Both the position numbers and the translations under genes were made by a program. This document shows, piece by piece, positions 8,291 to 15,347 of a stretch of DNA of 64,000 nucleotides; positions within the stretch are counted from its first letter, which is position 1; each line of letters begins with the position of its first letter. Source of the stretch: an uncultured Lactobacillus sp. (GTDB lineage Bacteria; Bacillota; Bacilli; Lactobacillales; Lactobacillaceae); NCBI GenBank assembly GCA_910587695.1, contig CAJUNC010000001.1:1-64000 (forward strand). Direction: 5' to 3'. A model generated the notes under the pieces. That model was not told the DNA's origin and ran no database searches. It saw only the letters and a list, made by a program, of their open reading frames with translations.

Positions 8291-9691
8291 ATGACAATCG
8301 ATTGGAAAGAAGAAGCCGCTAAACGCAAAGACGATATGTTGGCGGACTTAAAGACCATGCTTCGGATCGAAAGTGTGCGCGATGAAGCAAAAGGAACCCC
8401 TGAAGCTCCACTTGGACCAGGTCCTAAGGAAGCTTTAGACAAATTTTTAGAAATTGGTCAACGTGATGGCTTTGAAACACTTGAATTAGATGGCTTAGCT
8501 GGACACATTGAATATGGTGATGGTCCTGAAACATTAGGGATGCTAGCTCACGTAGATGTTATGCCAGCTGGTAACGGTTGGAATACAGATCCATTTGAAC
8601 CTGTTGAAAAAGATGGACGTTTATACGCACGTGGGGCTTCAGATGATAAGGGACCAAGTATGGCTGCATATTACGGCTTAAAGATCGTTAAGGAGCTTGG
8701 CTTACCCGTTTCAAAAAAGGTACGTTTTATCTTAGGAACTGATGAAGAAAGTCAATGGCGTGGTATGACCCATTACTTTGAAAAAATGCCACAACCTGAT
8801 TTTGGCTTTTCACCTGATGCCTTTTTCCCAATTATCAATGGTGAAAAAGGCAATGTTAGCTTTGTTGCTGATTTTGCTGGAACCAATGGTGGTAAAGTTG
8901 AATTAGTTAGCTTTGAAGCTGGTTTGCGTGAAAATATGGTGCCACGTGATGCAGAAGTTTACTTGAAAGCTCAAGATACTAAAACTATTTTGAGTGCTTT
9001 TGATGAATTTGTAGCTAAAAATCCTATTACAGGGACAGCTTACTTGAAAGAAGGCAAGGTCTACTTGCATATTATTGGTAAAGCTGCCCATGCACAAGAA
9101 CCACGTAATGGGGAAAATGCGGCTACTTATATGGCAACTTTCTTACAACAATTCGATTTTGGTGGTGCAGCAGCTAACTTTATCAAGTTCACGGCTGACT
9201 ACTTACATCAAGATTCACGGATGGAAGCTTTTGGTGTTGCTTATACCGATGAGATCATGGGAGATCTGACGATGAACTCAGGGATCTACAATTTTGAAGC
9301 AGGCAAAGGCGGACAGATCACCCTTAATTTCCGTTTCCCTAAAGGTACAGATGAAAAAGATATCGAAGCTGGTTTGAAGAAAGCTGCTCAACCATTAGAT
9401 ATCGAAGTGCGTCGTAGTGGTAAATTACAAGTGCCACATTACGTTTCTCCTGAAGATCCATTGGTCAAGACATTGCTCAACGTTTACCAAGAACAAACAG
9501 GTGAACAAGCCGAAGGTAAAGTTGTTGGTGGTGGAACATACGGTCGTTTGATGGAACGTGGGGTCGCTTTTGGCGCAATGTTCCCAGGTGTACCAGATAC
9601 AATGCACCAAGCAAATGAATTTATGCCGATCGATGATCTTGTGAAAGCAGCTGCAATCTATGCTCAATCGATCTATGAGTTGATCAAATAA
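8291..9691 (+). CDS. pepV: Dipeptidase PepV (M20 family)
   Basis: Cytoplasmic zinc metallopeptidase releasing amino acids from dipeptides, part of the lactobacillar proteolytic system. The 466-residue product matches PepV length. Zinc-site residues are visible: His87 and Asp89 in LAHVDVMPAG, Asp119 in GASDDKG, Glu153 in DEES and a His in PDTMHQANEF near the C-terminus; the last domain also carries VGGGTYGR. The ATG at 8291 follows GAGGTGG at a good distance; an upstream in-frame TTG (8225) has no ribosome-binding site and lies before the promoter. The gene is monocistronic with its own terminator. Confidence 0.96.
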   Translation: MTIDWKEEAAKRKDDMLADLKTMLRIESVRDEAKGTPEAPLGPGPKEALDKFLEIGQRDGFETLELDGLAGHIEYGDGPETLGMLAHVDVMPAGNGWNTDPFEPVEKDGRLYARGASDDKGPSMAAYYGLKIVKELGLPVSKKVRFILGTDEESQWRGMTHYFEKMPQPDFGFSPDAFFPIINGEKGNVSFVADFAGTNGGKVELVSFEAGLRENMVPRDAEVYLKAQDTKTILSAFDEFVAKNPITGTAYLKEGKVYLHIIGKAAHAQEPRNGENAATYMATFLQQFDFGGAAANFIKFTADYLHQDSRMEAFGVAYTDEIMGDLTMNSGIYNFEAGKGGQITLNFRFPKGTDEKDIEAGLKKAAQPLDIEVRRSGKLQVPHYVSPEDPLVKTLLNVYQEQTGEQAEGKVVGGGTYGRLMERGVAFGAMFPGVPDTMHQANEFMPIDDLVKAAAIYAQSIYELIK

Positions 9692-9706
9692 GAATAGTTT
9701 TTAGTG

Positions 9707-9734
9707 AAAGACTGTCGAATGGCAGTCTTTTTTT
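9707..9734 (+). terminator. Terminator of pepV
   Basis: AAAGACTG and CAGTCTTT form an 8-bp stem with an 8-nt loop and a T run. Confidence 0.92.
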
Positions 9735-9945
9735 GATAATTTCAAAAAAAGGGCGTAAAATGAAGTTAGAGTAACATTAGCCTAGCGGAGTAAGTAACAG
9801 TTAGAAAGTTCAAAATGTGAAGCTGGGATTACTTGAAATAAGGACCGTGGGCCATGTTTGCGGTAATTATAGAAAGGAAAAACTATATTTCTTTCGCAAG
9901 TATGAACGATGTACTTGTTTGCATTTTATATAGCAAGGATTTAAG
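9735..9945 (+). other. Long 5' region before the small gene at 9946, function unknown
   Basis: No gene with a credible ribosome-binding site was found in these 211 bp. A 31-codon frame (9854-9949) overlaps the next ATG but has no Shine-Dalgarno. Short complementary segments exist (ATTAC near 9829 and GTAAT near 9860) but I recognise no riboswitch class. Confidence 0.3.
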
Positions 9946-10182
9946 ATGAAGAAAGGTTTTTTGGAAAAGAATTCAGCCCAAAGTGATGAGAAAACAACAC
10001 TGTTTAAAGTTTTAAGTCGGCGTGAAGATCTTTTTTTGCGAGTTGATAACAGCCTATTGCCTAAATTAGACGATGATGCCAAGCTAAAAAAGATGCTTGA
10101 TACTTTATTACGCAAGCGGTCTAAGGCCAATCGGCGCGAGATCATAAATATCACTCAGCATAATTATCGAATCTTTCTTTAA
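9946..10182 (+). CDS. Small hypothetical protein, 78 aa
   Basis: Not recognised. The product is short, highly charged and predicted helical, with alternating basic and acidic stretches: KVLSRREDLFLRVD, LDDDAKLKKML and LRKRSKANRRE. It has no signal peptide, membrane segment or cysteine. AAGGA lies six bases before the ATG, which supports real translation. Its TAA shares bases with the ATG of the following frame, and the two genes are probably cotranscribed. A cytoplasmic nucleic-acid or protein-binding role would suit the charge, but that is only inference. Confidence 0.6.
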   Translation: MKKGFLEKNSAQSDEKTTLFKVLSRREDLFLRVDNSLLPKLDDDAKLKKMLDTLLRKRSKANRREIINITQHNYRIFL

Positions 10183-10202
10183 TGATCAATGAGGTGAATC
10201 AA

Positions 10203-10478
10203 TTGTTTTTAACTACAGGTGAAGTCAAACAAGCTTACACGATCAAGGGGATCGTGCATGCGACCGTCAAAAAAACTTTGACGGCAGAACAGCTTGATGA
10301 AGTTGATAATTTCGATGAACTCTATCGGCAAGTTCAAGATATTTTGATCGAACGCGCAGTCGCTAAAGATGGTGACGGGATCATTGGCGTTAGTTTTGAG
10401 CCCCAGATCGTTCGTGTTTCAGTTGGGCCTAAATATTTGATGCTACATGGTTACGGAACTGTGATCAGTTTAAACTAG
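10203..10478 (+). CDS. YbjQ/UPF0145-like small protein
   Basis: A 91-residue protein beginning FLTTGEVKQAYTIKGIVHATV and ending GIIGVSFEPQ then LHGYGTVISL. The pattern of an N-terminal TT-G strand, a helix and a G-IIGV strand pair closing in G-GTV resembles the YbjQ (heavy-metal-binding-like, UPF0145) fold, although the usual GG-R central helix is absent. The function of the family is not established. I prefer the TTG at 10203 because GAGGTG lies six bases upstream and the protein then starts as YbjQ proteins do; an ATG at 10182 overlapping the previous stop is the alternative. It is followed directly by the tRNA-Leu promoter. Confidence 0.6.
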   Translation: MFLTTGEVKQAYTIKGIVHATVKKTLTAEQLDEVDNFDELYRQVQDILIERAVAKDGDGIIGVSFEPQIVRVSVGPKYLMLHGYGTVISLN

Positions 10479-10483
10479 GTTAC

Positions 10484-10511
10484 TTGACTATTTGGTGTTT
10501 TAGTGTAAAAT
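10484..10511 (+). promoter_or_regulatory. tRNA-Leu promoter
   Basis: TTGACT (10484-10489) and TAAAAT (10506-10511) with 16-bp spacing, ending 13 bp before the tRNA. Confidence 0.65.
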
Positions 10512-10524
10512 AGTAGAAGTTAAT

Positions 10525-10609
10525 GCCACTATGGCGGAATTGGCAGACGCGCAACGTTCAGGTCGTTGTTTGGTTTATCCAAGTACAGGTTCGACTCCTG
10601 CTAGTGGCA
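10525..10609 (+). tRNA. tRNA-Leu (anticodon CAG)
   Basis: Acceptor arm GCCACTA (10525-10531) pairs with TAGTGGC (10602-10608), discriminator A at 10609. The anticodon arm is CAACG-TTCAGGT-CGTTG, giving CAG, which reads CTG. The variable arm is long, as expected for a class II Leu tRNA (stem TTGG/CCAA), and the T arm is CAGG-TTCGACT-CCTG. The 3' CCA is not encoded. It stands alone with its own promoter and terminator. Confidence 0.97.
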
Positions 10610-10629
10610 TAAGACTTTACCTATCTTGT

Positions 10630-10670
10630 GACTTGTAGGTCAGTGTTTACTGGCTCGCAGGTCTTTTTTT
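10630..10670 (+). terminator. Terminator after tRNA-Leu
   Basis: A long stem of about 15 bp with several G-U pairs (10630-10644 with 10649-10663) followed by seven Ts. Confidence 0.8.
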
Positions 10671-10688
10671 AGCTTACATGTGTCGCTC

Positions 10689-10717
10689 AGGACAACTAAC
10701 GGAAAAAATGCTATAAT
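10689..10717 (+). promoter_or_regulatory. Promoter of the first UspA gene
   Basis: A perfect extended -10, TGCTATAAT, ends at 10717. AGGACA, 17 bp upstream, is a partial -35. Confidence 0.65.
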
Positions 10718-10763
10718 CTAAGTATAGTTAAACATTTAAATAACCAGTTGGGAGTGGAGGATT

Positions 10764-11219
10764 ATGGAATTGATCAAACAAGAATACCGCAACATTTTAG
10801 TGCCAGTTGATGGTTCCAAAACAGCTGAAAAAGCTTTAGAGCGTGCAACTGAGATCGCGTTACGAAATAAAGCACACTTAGATATTTTAAATGTGATCGA
10901 TCTCAAGCAATTTTCCGTTAGCTTTGGTGGGATGGTCGACGCTAATGGTGATGCGGTCTACCAAACATTTGAAGATGTTGAAGGTTATTTGAATACCTTA
11001 GTTGAACGTGTAAAAAAACAAGGGCTAGAAGATGTAACGGCTCATGCACGTTTTGGTTCGCCACGAGCCGTGATCGCGCGTGAATTCCCTGATGATCATG
11101 AAAATGATCTCATCGTTATGGGGCCAACTGGCTTAAATCCAGTCGAACGGTTATTAGTTGGTGCGGTAACTGATTATGTTACTCGTGTCGCTAAGTGTGA
11201 TGTTATCATTGCACGTTAA
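10764..11219 (+). CDS. Universal stress protein, UspA family (first copy)
   Basis: Single-domain cytoplasmic UspA protein of 151 residues, predicted to dimerise. The N-terminal strand NILVPVDGSKTAEKALERA is typical. The ATP-binding loop reads G-PT-G-(9 residues)-G-A, so the final Ser/Thr of the classical G2xG9xG(S/T) motif is Ala here; ATP binding is therefore less certain than in the second copy at 14400. GGAGTGGAGG precedes the ATG. UspA proteins respond to starvation, acid and oxidative stress, with no defined reaction. Two small membrane-protein genes follow on the same strand, possibly in one transcript. Confidence 0.93.
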   Translation: MELIKQEYRNILVPVDGSKTAEKALERATEIALRNKAHLDILNVIDLKQFSVSFGGMVDANGDAVYQTFEDVEGYLNTLVERVKKQGLEDVTAHARFGSPRAVIAREFPDDHENDLIVMGPTGLNPVERLLVGAVTDYVTRVAKCDVIIAR

Positions 11220-11250
11220 GAATCAATTTATTTTCAGAGAAAGGTCAAGG

Positions 11251-11589
11251 ATGCAAATCAATACTATTTCACTTGTGATCTATACTGCACTGATCGTTTT
11301 ATCGGCATATAATTTGCGCTTAGCTTGGCGTTTGTCTAAGTTACAGACTTCATCTTTGTTGCGCCGGCCAGAAGATATTTTGCCCGATGAAAGTGCGCGC
11401 TTGCAAGCGATCAATCAAGACAAGAAGAAATGGAATATTTTAGGGCGAGTCTTTTTCTGGGTTGCATTGTTAGTTGCTTTTGTCGGTGAGATGGAGGAAT
11501 TAGCGTTCTTTCTCAGTTTATATTCTATCTGCAATATTATTGTATTGCGTGGAAATATTGCGACCCTAAATATTTTAGCAGCTAAATAA
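11251..11589 (+). CDS. Small membrane protein of unknown function, 112 aa
   Basis: Not recognised. There is one hydrophobic segment at the N-terminus (residues 5-22), then a hydrophilic stretch with RRPEDILPDESARLQAINQDKKK in two parts, then two close hydrophobic segments (about 67-80 and 84-103). The layout suggests three or four short transmembrane helices. GAAAGG followed by a short spacer precedes the ATG at 11251. It lies 31 bp after a UspA gene and just before another small membrane protein, so a joint role is possible but undefined. Confidence 0.7.
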   Translation: MQINTISLVIYTALIVLSAYNLRLAWRLSKLQTSSLLRRPEDILPDESARLQAINQDKKKWNILGRVFFWVALLVAFVGEMEELAFFLSLYSICNIIVLRGNIATLNILAAK

Positions 11590-11629
11590 TAAGTTTGTAT
11601 GTGAGGCAAAGAAAATCAAACGATACAGT

Positions 11630-11962
11630 ATGATATTATTAGATGGACTAGCGGCAGTGATCGTCTTATTGGCGTTGTGTCGGTTAATTTCTGATCAAGC
11701 TTGGCGGTCAGTATTGTATTACTATACGATCAGTAATTATTTGATGTTATTTCCATATAATCGACGCCAACAATTACTAACTAAACAAAGTAAAGTAGTC
11801 GTTGAAGGAAAACGCCAATTACGCCGTTCTAAACCTAAGACAAAACGTCAGGTCGATAGTGAACTTTTAACTAATTTAGTAAAATCATTTTCGAAAATGT
11901 GTTTAGAGATAATTATAGCTCCGTACTACTTTATGAGCTATTACTTTAAGACTGAAAAATAG
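11630..11962 (+). CDS. Small basic membrane protein of unknown function, 110 aa
   Basis: Not recognised. An N-terminal hydrophobic segment (residues 2-20) and an aromatic stretch VLYYYTISNYLMLFPY are followed by a strongly basic middle, with RRSKPKTKR, and a hydrophobic aromatic C-terminus. The layout suggests two membrane contacts with a positively charged cytoplasmic loop. No convincing Shine-Dalgarno lies before the ATG at 11630 (GAGG is about 25 bases away), so the start is uncertain. Its stop codon lies inside the stem of the following terminator. Base use is more AT-rich than its neighbours. Confidence 0.55.
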   Translation: MILLDGLAAVIVLLALCRLISDQAWRSVLYYYTISNYLMLFPYNRRQQLLTKQSKVVVEGKRQLRRSKPKTKRQVDSELLTNLVKSFSKMCLEIIIAPYYFMSYYFKTEK

Positions 11963-11993
11963 TGGCTTCGATGAGTGAAGCCACTATTTTTTT
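11955..11993 (+). terminator. Terminator after the small membrane protein genes
   Basis: A strong stem AAAATAGTGGCTTC/GAAGCCACTATTTT with a short loop and a seven-T tail, also able to act on the other strand. Confidence 0.92.
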
Positions 11994-12114
11994 AGACTTT
12001 ATTAAATTAATTTACTATTAATAACTGGCAAAAGAAAATATTGAAACGGGAAAAAGACTGAGGGAAATTTAGAATGGATATGAAAAAATAATGAAATTTA
12101 TTTAATTTTTCGTA

Positions 12115-12144
12115 TTGACTAATCTCTAAATGCTTTGCTATAAT
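12115..12144 (+). promoter_or_regulatory. Promoter of the YfnA-like permease
   Basis: TTGACT (12115-12120), 18-bp spacer, TATAAT (12139-12144). This is one of the best sigma-A matches in the window. The preceding 12000-12114 holds no recognisable site. Confidence 0.75.
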
Positions 12145-12197
12145 CTGTTTATTCTAATCTAAACTTTCAGAAAAAATTTATCATAGGGGGATTTTCT

Positions 12198-13625
12198 ATG
12201 GGTAAACTGTGGAAAAAGATGACGCATAAAAAAGATCCAAAAGAGTATCAAAAAAAGGATGCCCATCTACTTCAAGTTTTGGGTGTTAAGGACTTTTTAG
12301 CGTTAGGTGTAGGAACGATCGTATCGACCTCAATTTTTACACTTCCAGGGATCGTGGCAGCTCAACATGCAGGTCCTGCTGTTGTTTTATCCTTTTTAGC
12401 AGCAGCGGTCGTTGCTGGGCTAGTTGCCTTTGCATATGCTGAAATGTCATCTGCCTTACCATTTGCTGGTTCAGCTTACTCTTGGATAAATGTTGTCTTT
12501 GGTGAAGGCTTTGGCTGGATCGCAGGTTGGGCCTTACTAGCTGAATACTTTATCGCTGTTGCCTTTGTTGCTTCAGGACTTTCAGCTAATTTACAAGGCC
12601 TTTTGGAACCACTAGGCTTTAAATTACCAGCACAGTTATCGGCAGCATTTGGAACTAATGGTGGCGTAGTTGATATTTTGGCGATTTTAGTAGTTGTTTT
12701 AGTCGCTATTTTACTTTCACGCGGAACATCTGGTGCGGCGGCTGTTGAAAATTTATTGGTTATTTTGAAAGTAGCTGCGATCTTAATTTTCATCGTTGTT
12801 GGTGCAACAGCTATCAAAACAGCTAATTACCATCCATTTATTCCAGCTCACAAAGTCAATGCCGATGGGACTTCATTTGGTGGCTGGCAAGGGATATATG
12901 CCGGTATTTCATCGATCTTTTTATCATATATCGGTTTTGATTCGATCGCGGCTAATGCGGCCGAAGCTAAGAACCCATCTAAAACGATGCCACGTGGGAT
13001 CTTGGGTTCCTTGGTGATCGCGGTCATTTTATTCTCAGGTGTTTCTTTAGTCTTGGTCGGTATGTTCCATTATTCAAACTATACTGGTAATGCTGAACCA
13101 GTTGGTTGGGCTTTACGTCATGCAGGTTATCCGATCGTTGCGACAGTGGTCCAAGCGATCGCTGTGATCGGGATGTTTACTGCCTTGATCGGGATGACTT
13201 TAGCTGGTTCACGTTTGCTTTATTCATTTGGACGTGATGGATTGTTACCTAAGTGGTTGGGTGAGTTAGATAAGAACAACTTACCAAATCATGCCTTGAT
13301 CTTATTGTCTGGTGTTGCGATCGTTTTAGGGGCGATCTTCCCATTTGCCTTCTTATCGCAATTGATCTCAGCTGGGACATTGATCGCCTTTATGTTTGTA
13401 ACGATCGGTATCTACCGCTTACGTCCACGTGAAGGTAAAGACTTACCAATACCAGGCTTTAAGATGCCACTTTATCCAGTCTTGCCAGCGGTAGCATTTT
13501 TAGGTGCTTTGTTTGTCTTCTTAGGTTTAGATCACATGGCAAAATTAGTCACCGGGATCTGGTTTATACTGGGACTTTTAGTTTATGTTTTCTATGGGAT
13601 GAATAATGTAGAAAAACAAAAATAG
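12198..13625 (+). CDS. Amino acid permease (APC superfamily, cationic amino acid transporter type)
   Basis: Polytopic inner-membrane carrier of 475 residues with about 12 helices. The N-terminal cytoplasmic segment (residues 1-28) is basic; TM1 has LGVGTIVSTSIFTLPG, and FAYAEMSSALPFAGSAYSW in TM3 is the hallmark of the YfnA/CAT branch, distinct from the AAT-type permease at 3525. Such carriers usually move branched-chain or cationic amino acids; the substrate is not readable here. Note that the usual GxG in TM1 is GTIVSTS, an unusual serine-threonine replacement. TAGGGGGA precedes the ATG. Single-gene unit with a strong promoter and terminator. Confidence 0.92.
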   Translation: MGKLWKKMTHKKDPKEYQKKDAHLLQVLGVKDFLALGVGTIVSTSIFTLPGIVAAQHAGPAVVLSFLAAAVVAGLVAFAYAEMSSALPFAGSAYSWINVVFGEGFGWIAGWALLAEYFIAVAFVASGLSANLQGLLEPLGFKLPAQLSAAFGTNGGVVDILAILVVVLVAILLSRGTSGAAAVENLLVILKVAAILIFIVVGATAIKTANYHPFIPAHKVNADGTSFGGWQGIYAGISSIFLSYIGFDSIAANAAEAKNPSKTMPRGILGSLVIAVILFSGVSLVLVGMFHYSNYTGNAEPVGWALRHAGYPIVATVVQAIAVIGMFTALIGMTLAGSRLLYSFGRDGLLPKWLGELDKNNLPNHALILLSGVAIVLGAIFPFAFLSQLISAGTLIAFMFVTIGIYRLRPREGKDLPIPGFKMPLYPVLPAVAFLGALFVFLGLDHMAKLVTGIWFILGLLVYVFYGMNNVEKQK

Positions 13626-13630
13626 ATAAG

Positions 13631-13661
13631 AAAATGCGTGAAGATCTTTCACGCATTTTTT
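13631..13661 (+). terminator. Bidirectional terminator between the permease and the nucleotidyltransferase gene
   Basis: AAAATGCGTGAA and TTCACGCATTTT with a short loop; A and T runs on both sides allow it to serve both convergent genes. Confidence 0.88.
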
Positions 13662-13675
13662 GTTTCTAAAAAATA

Positions 13676-14236
13676 TCAAGGCAAAACTAAAGTTGTATTT
13701 TCAAAGTTTTGCAACCATTTTTTACGCTCGACTCGCCTTTGAAAAGATTCGAGCGTATTTTTTTCAAGGTAAGCTGATGTAGGAACGATCTTTTCTGAAA
13801 ATAGATCGGCTAGACCGTATGGCGCAATAAATTCGAAATCTGTTGCTGGTGAGCGACAAATTCCAACGGCACTACAGGTTTCAGGAAAAGTCGCGATCAC
13901 GTCAGCTAGCGTATCTTTACCTTGAAAGTCCAGTCTATGAGGATTATCAAGTGAAATATTAGTCAATTCCCACAGATATTTAGAGTGACGCTGATTTAGT
14001 TCAGTTTTACGTGTTAGATACTGTTCGTAGGACTCATTAGGATCACGGTAATAGATGTCTAAATTTCCAAGCATCAAATTGAATGGTTTTTCTTCGAGTT
14101 TAGACCAAACTAGGTCGCGGATACTTCCGGCACAAAGAAAAGCGTCTCTAAGATGCATTTTATCTAAGATCGTAAAAACTTCACGAAATTCAGGTCTTTT
14201 CTGGATCAATGTTAACAATTGTTCATCTAATGTCAT
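13676..14236 (-). CDS. Nucleotidyltransferase family protein (COG3575/DUF925)
   Basis: A 186-residue protein matching the uncharacterised DUF925 nucleotidyltransferase-like family in length and motif order: AGSIRDLVW near residue 36, LDIYYRDP, an arginine/histidine helix, LADVIATFPETCSAVGI and FEFIAPYGLADLF. In the family the central motif usually has two aspartates (NDhDhhYFD); here it reads GNLDIYYRD, so the first catalytic Asp is Asn. Activity is therefore doubtful. GAAAGGA lies 12 bases before the ATG at 14236, a slightly long spacing; an upstream ATG at 14266 is the alternative. It is transcribed alone, opposite to both neighbours. Confidence 0.8.
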   Translation of the reverse strand: MTLDEQLLTLIQKRPEFREVFTILDKMHLRDAFLCAGSIRDLVWSKLEEKPFNLMLGNLDIYYRDPNESYEQYLTRKTELNQRHSKYLWELTNISLDNPHRLDFQGKDTLADVIATFPETCSAVGICRSPATDFEFIAPYGLADLFSEKIVPTSAYLEKNTLESFQRRVERKKWLQNFENTTLVLP

Positions 14237-14399
14237 AGGTATGCGGCTTCCTTTCAAAGTGTTTCGCATTTTTCTACAATAGCACATCAATTTGGATTTG
14301 GCAAAAAGAAAACAGCAGTCTTTTTGCTGTCAATTATCAAGGGATTGAACTAAAATATAGGCGGAGATGTAGCTATATTTTGAAAAGAGGTCTTTGCAA

Positions 14400-14849
14400 A
14401 TGAAACACTATAAAACGATCTTAGTTGGACTAGATGGTTCGACTAATTCACTTAGTGCCCTTGAAAAAGCCGGGGAATTAGCACGACTCATGGATGCTAA
14501 GTTAGTTTTGGTCACCGTAGTCAAACCAGAACTCCAAGTAGGTTTTGGAGGGCCTGGACTTGAGGTCAACACTTTGTCAGCTAAGCAACTTGAAGTAAAA
14601 CAAGAGCAGGCACAAAAAATGTTGGCCAAATATCAAGCAAAGCTACCTGAGCAAGTCAAGCATCAAGCACTAGTCGTTTTCGGTGATCCTAAGGTGGTAT
14701 TGAGCGAAACGTTACCGAAGAAGTATCAGGCTGAATTGGTGATCATTGGTGCAACCGGTCTAAATAAGCTCGATCATTTTATTTTAGGTTCGACGGCAGC
14801 GTATGTAGTTCGAAACACTAAGGTAGATACACTGGTCGTCAATGAATAG
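14400..14849 (+). CDS. Universal stress protein, UspA family (second copy)
   Basis: A 149-residue UspA domain starting KHYKTILVGLDGSTNSLSAL. The ATP-binding loop is the complete G-AT-G-(9 residues)-G-S form, in contrast to the first copy at 10764, so this one is expected to bind ATP. The two copies are clearly diverged paralogues rather than a recent duplication. AGAGG lies nine bases before the ATG at 14400; a TTG six bases earlier would leave too little room. Probably monocistronic; no clear terminator was seen between its stop and 14980, only a short AATCTT/AAGATT hairpin at 14892-14908. Confidence 0.94.
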   Translation: MKHYKTILVGLDGSTNSLSALEKAGELARLMDAKLVLVTVVKPELQVGFGGPGLEVNTLSAKQLEVKQEQAQKMLAKYQAKLPEQVKHQALVVFGDPKVVLSETLPKKYQAELVIIGATGLNKLDHFILGSTAAYVVRNTKVDTLVVNE

Positions 14850-14980
14850 TTAAATTTTTTTATTATTACAGGCGAAACTTTTTTGTAACGAAATCTTAAA
14901 AAAAGATTGTTAACAAATACAGTTAAAAGTGGTAAATTAGTCAAGTCAAGATCAATTTATGTTTTTTGGGAGGCTTTGTG

Positions 14981-15184
14981 ATGGGCAATAAACTTGATAT
15001 TTTGCATGAGTATCAGTTAGCGGAGCAAAAATGTGCCGAGCTCACCAATGTTTGCGAAAAATTACATGGAACTAAACGTGGTAGCCATCTGGTGGCTGTA
15101 TATGATGCTAAGCTAAAAGATACAAAAGACCGCCGAGATCATCTAGGAGTGATCTTAAAAGCGATGGATGCTGCAGAAGATTAG
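14981..15184 (+). CDS. Small helical protein of unknown function, 67 aa
   Basis: Not recognised. The product is soluble, charged and almost wholly predicted helix (LDILHEYQLAEQKCAELTNV, then KLKDTKDRRDHLGVILKAM), with two cysteines at positions close to each other (C19 and C26), and could be a short coiled coil. GGGAGG seven bases before the ATG at 14981 gives strong support for translation. It lies between a UspA gene and mutS and has its own terminator, so it is not part of the mutS operon. Confidence 0.7.
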   Translation: MGNKLDILHEYQLAEQKCAELTNVCEKLHGTKRGSHLVAVYDAKLKDTKDRRDHLGVILKAMDAAED

Positions 15185-15201
15185 AATTGGAAAAAACAAT
15201 T

Positions 15202-15231
15202 ACGGGAAGTGATACATCGCTTCCTGTTTTT
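15202..15231 (+). terminator. Terminator of the small helical protein gene
   Basis: An 11-bp stem (15202-15212 with 15217-15227, one or two G-U pairs) followed by five Ts. Confidence 0.85.
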
Positions 15232-15299
15232 AGTGTCTGATAGCATGGTGCAAAATCTAGCTTAAAATGATAAAATTAACAAGAGAATCAGTTTGGTAA

Positions 15300-15323
15300 G
15301 TGGGTGGAACGGACCCATTTTTT
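15300..15323 (+). terminator. Terminator-like hairpin in the mutS leader
   Basis: (G)TGGGT and ACCCA(T) form a 5-6 bp stem with a GGAACGG loop, followed by six Ts, 25 bp before the mutS ATG. Because the preceding gene already has a terminator at 15202-15231, this second one may be an attenuator for mutS. Confidence 0.5.
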
Positions 15324-15347
15324 AGTTTAGAAAGGATTTTTGGATAG

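Noticed and set aside
9854..9949. 31-codon ORF in the leader of the 9946 gene, its stop overlapping the next ATG
   Set aside because: No Shine-Dalgarno is near its ATG (GACCGTGGGCC precedes it), and the codons are not biased toward any regulated amino acid.
11630..11962. Whether the 110-aa membrane protein is a spurious ORF
   Set aside because: Kept with reduced confidence: its hydrophobic-basic-hydrophobic layout and the terminator starting in its stop codon support a real gene, even though the ribosome-binding site is weak.
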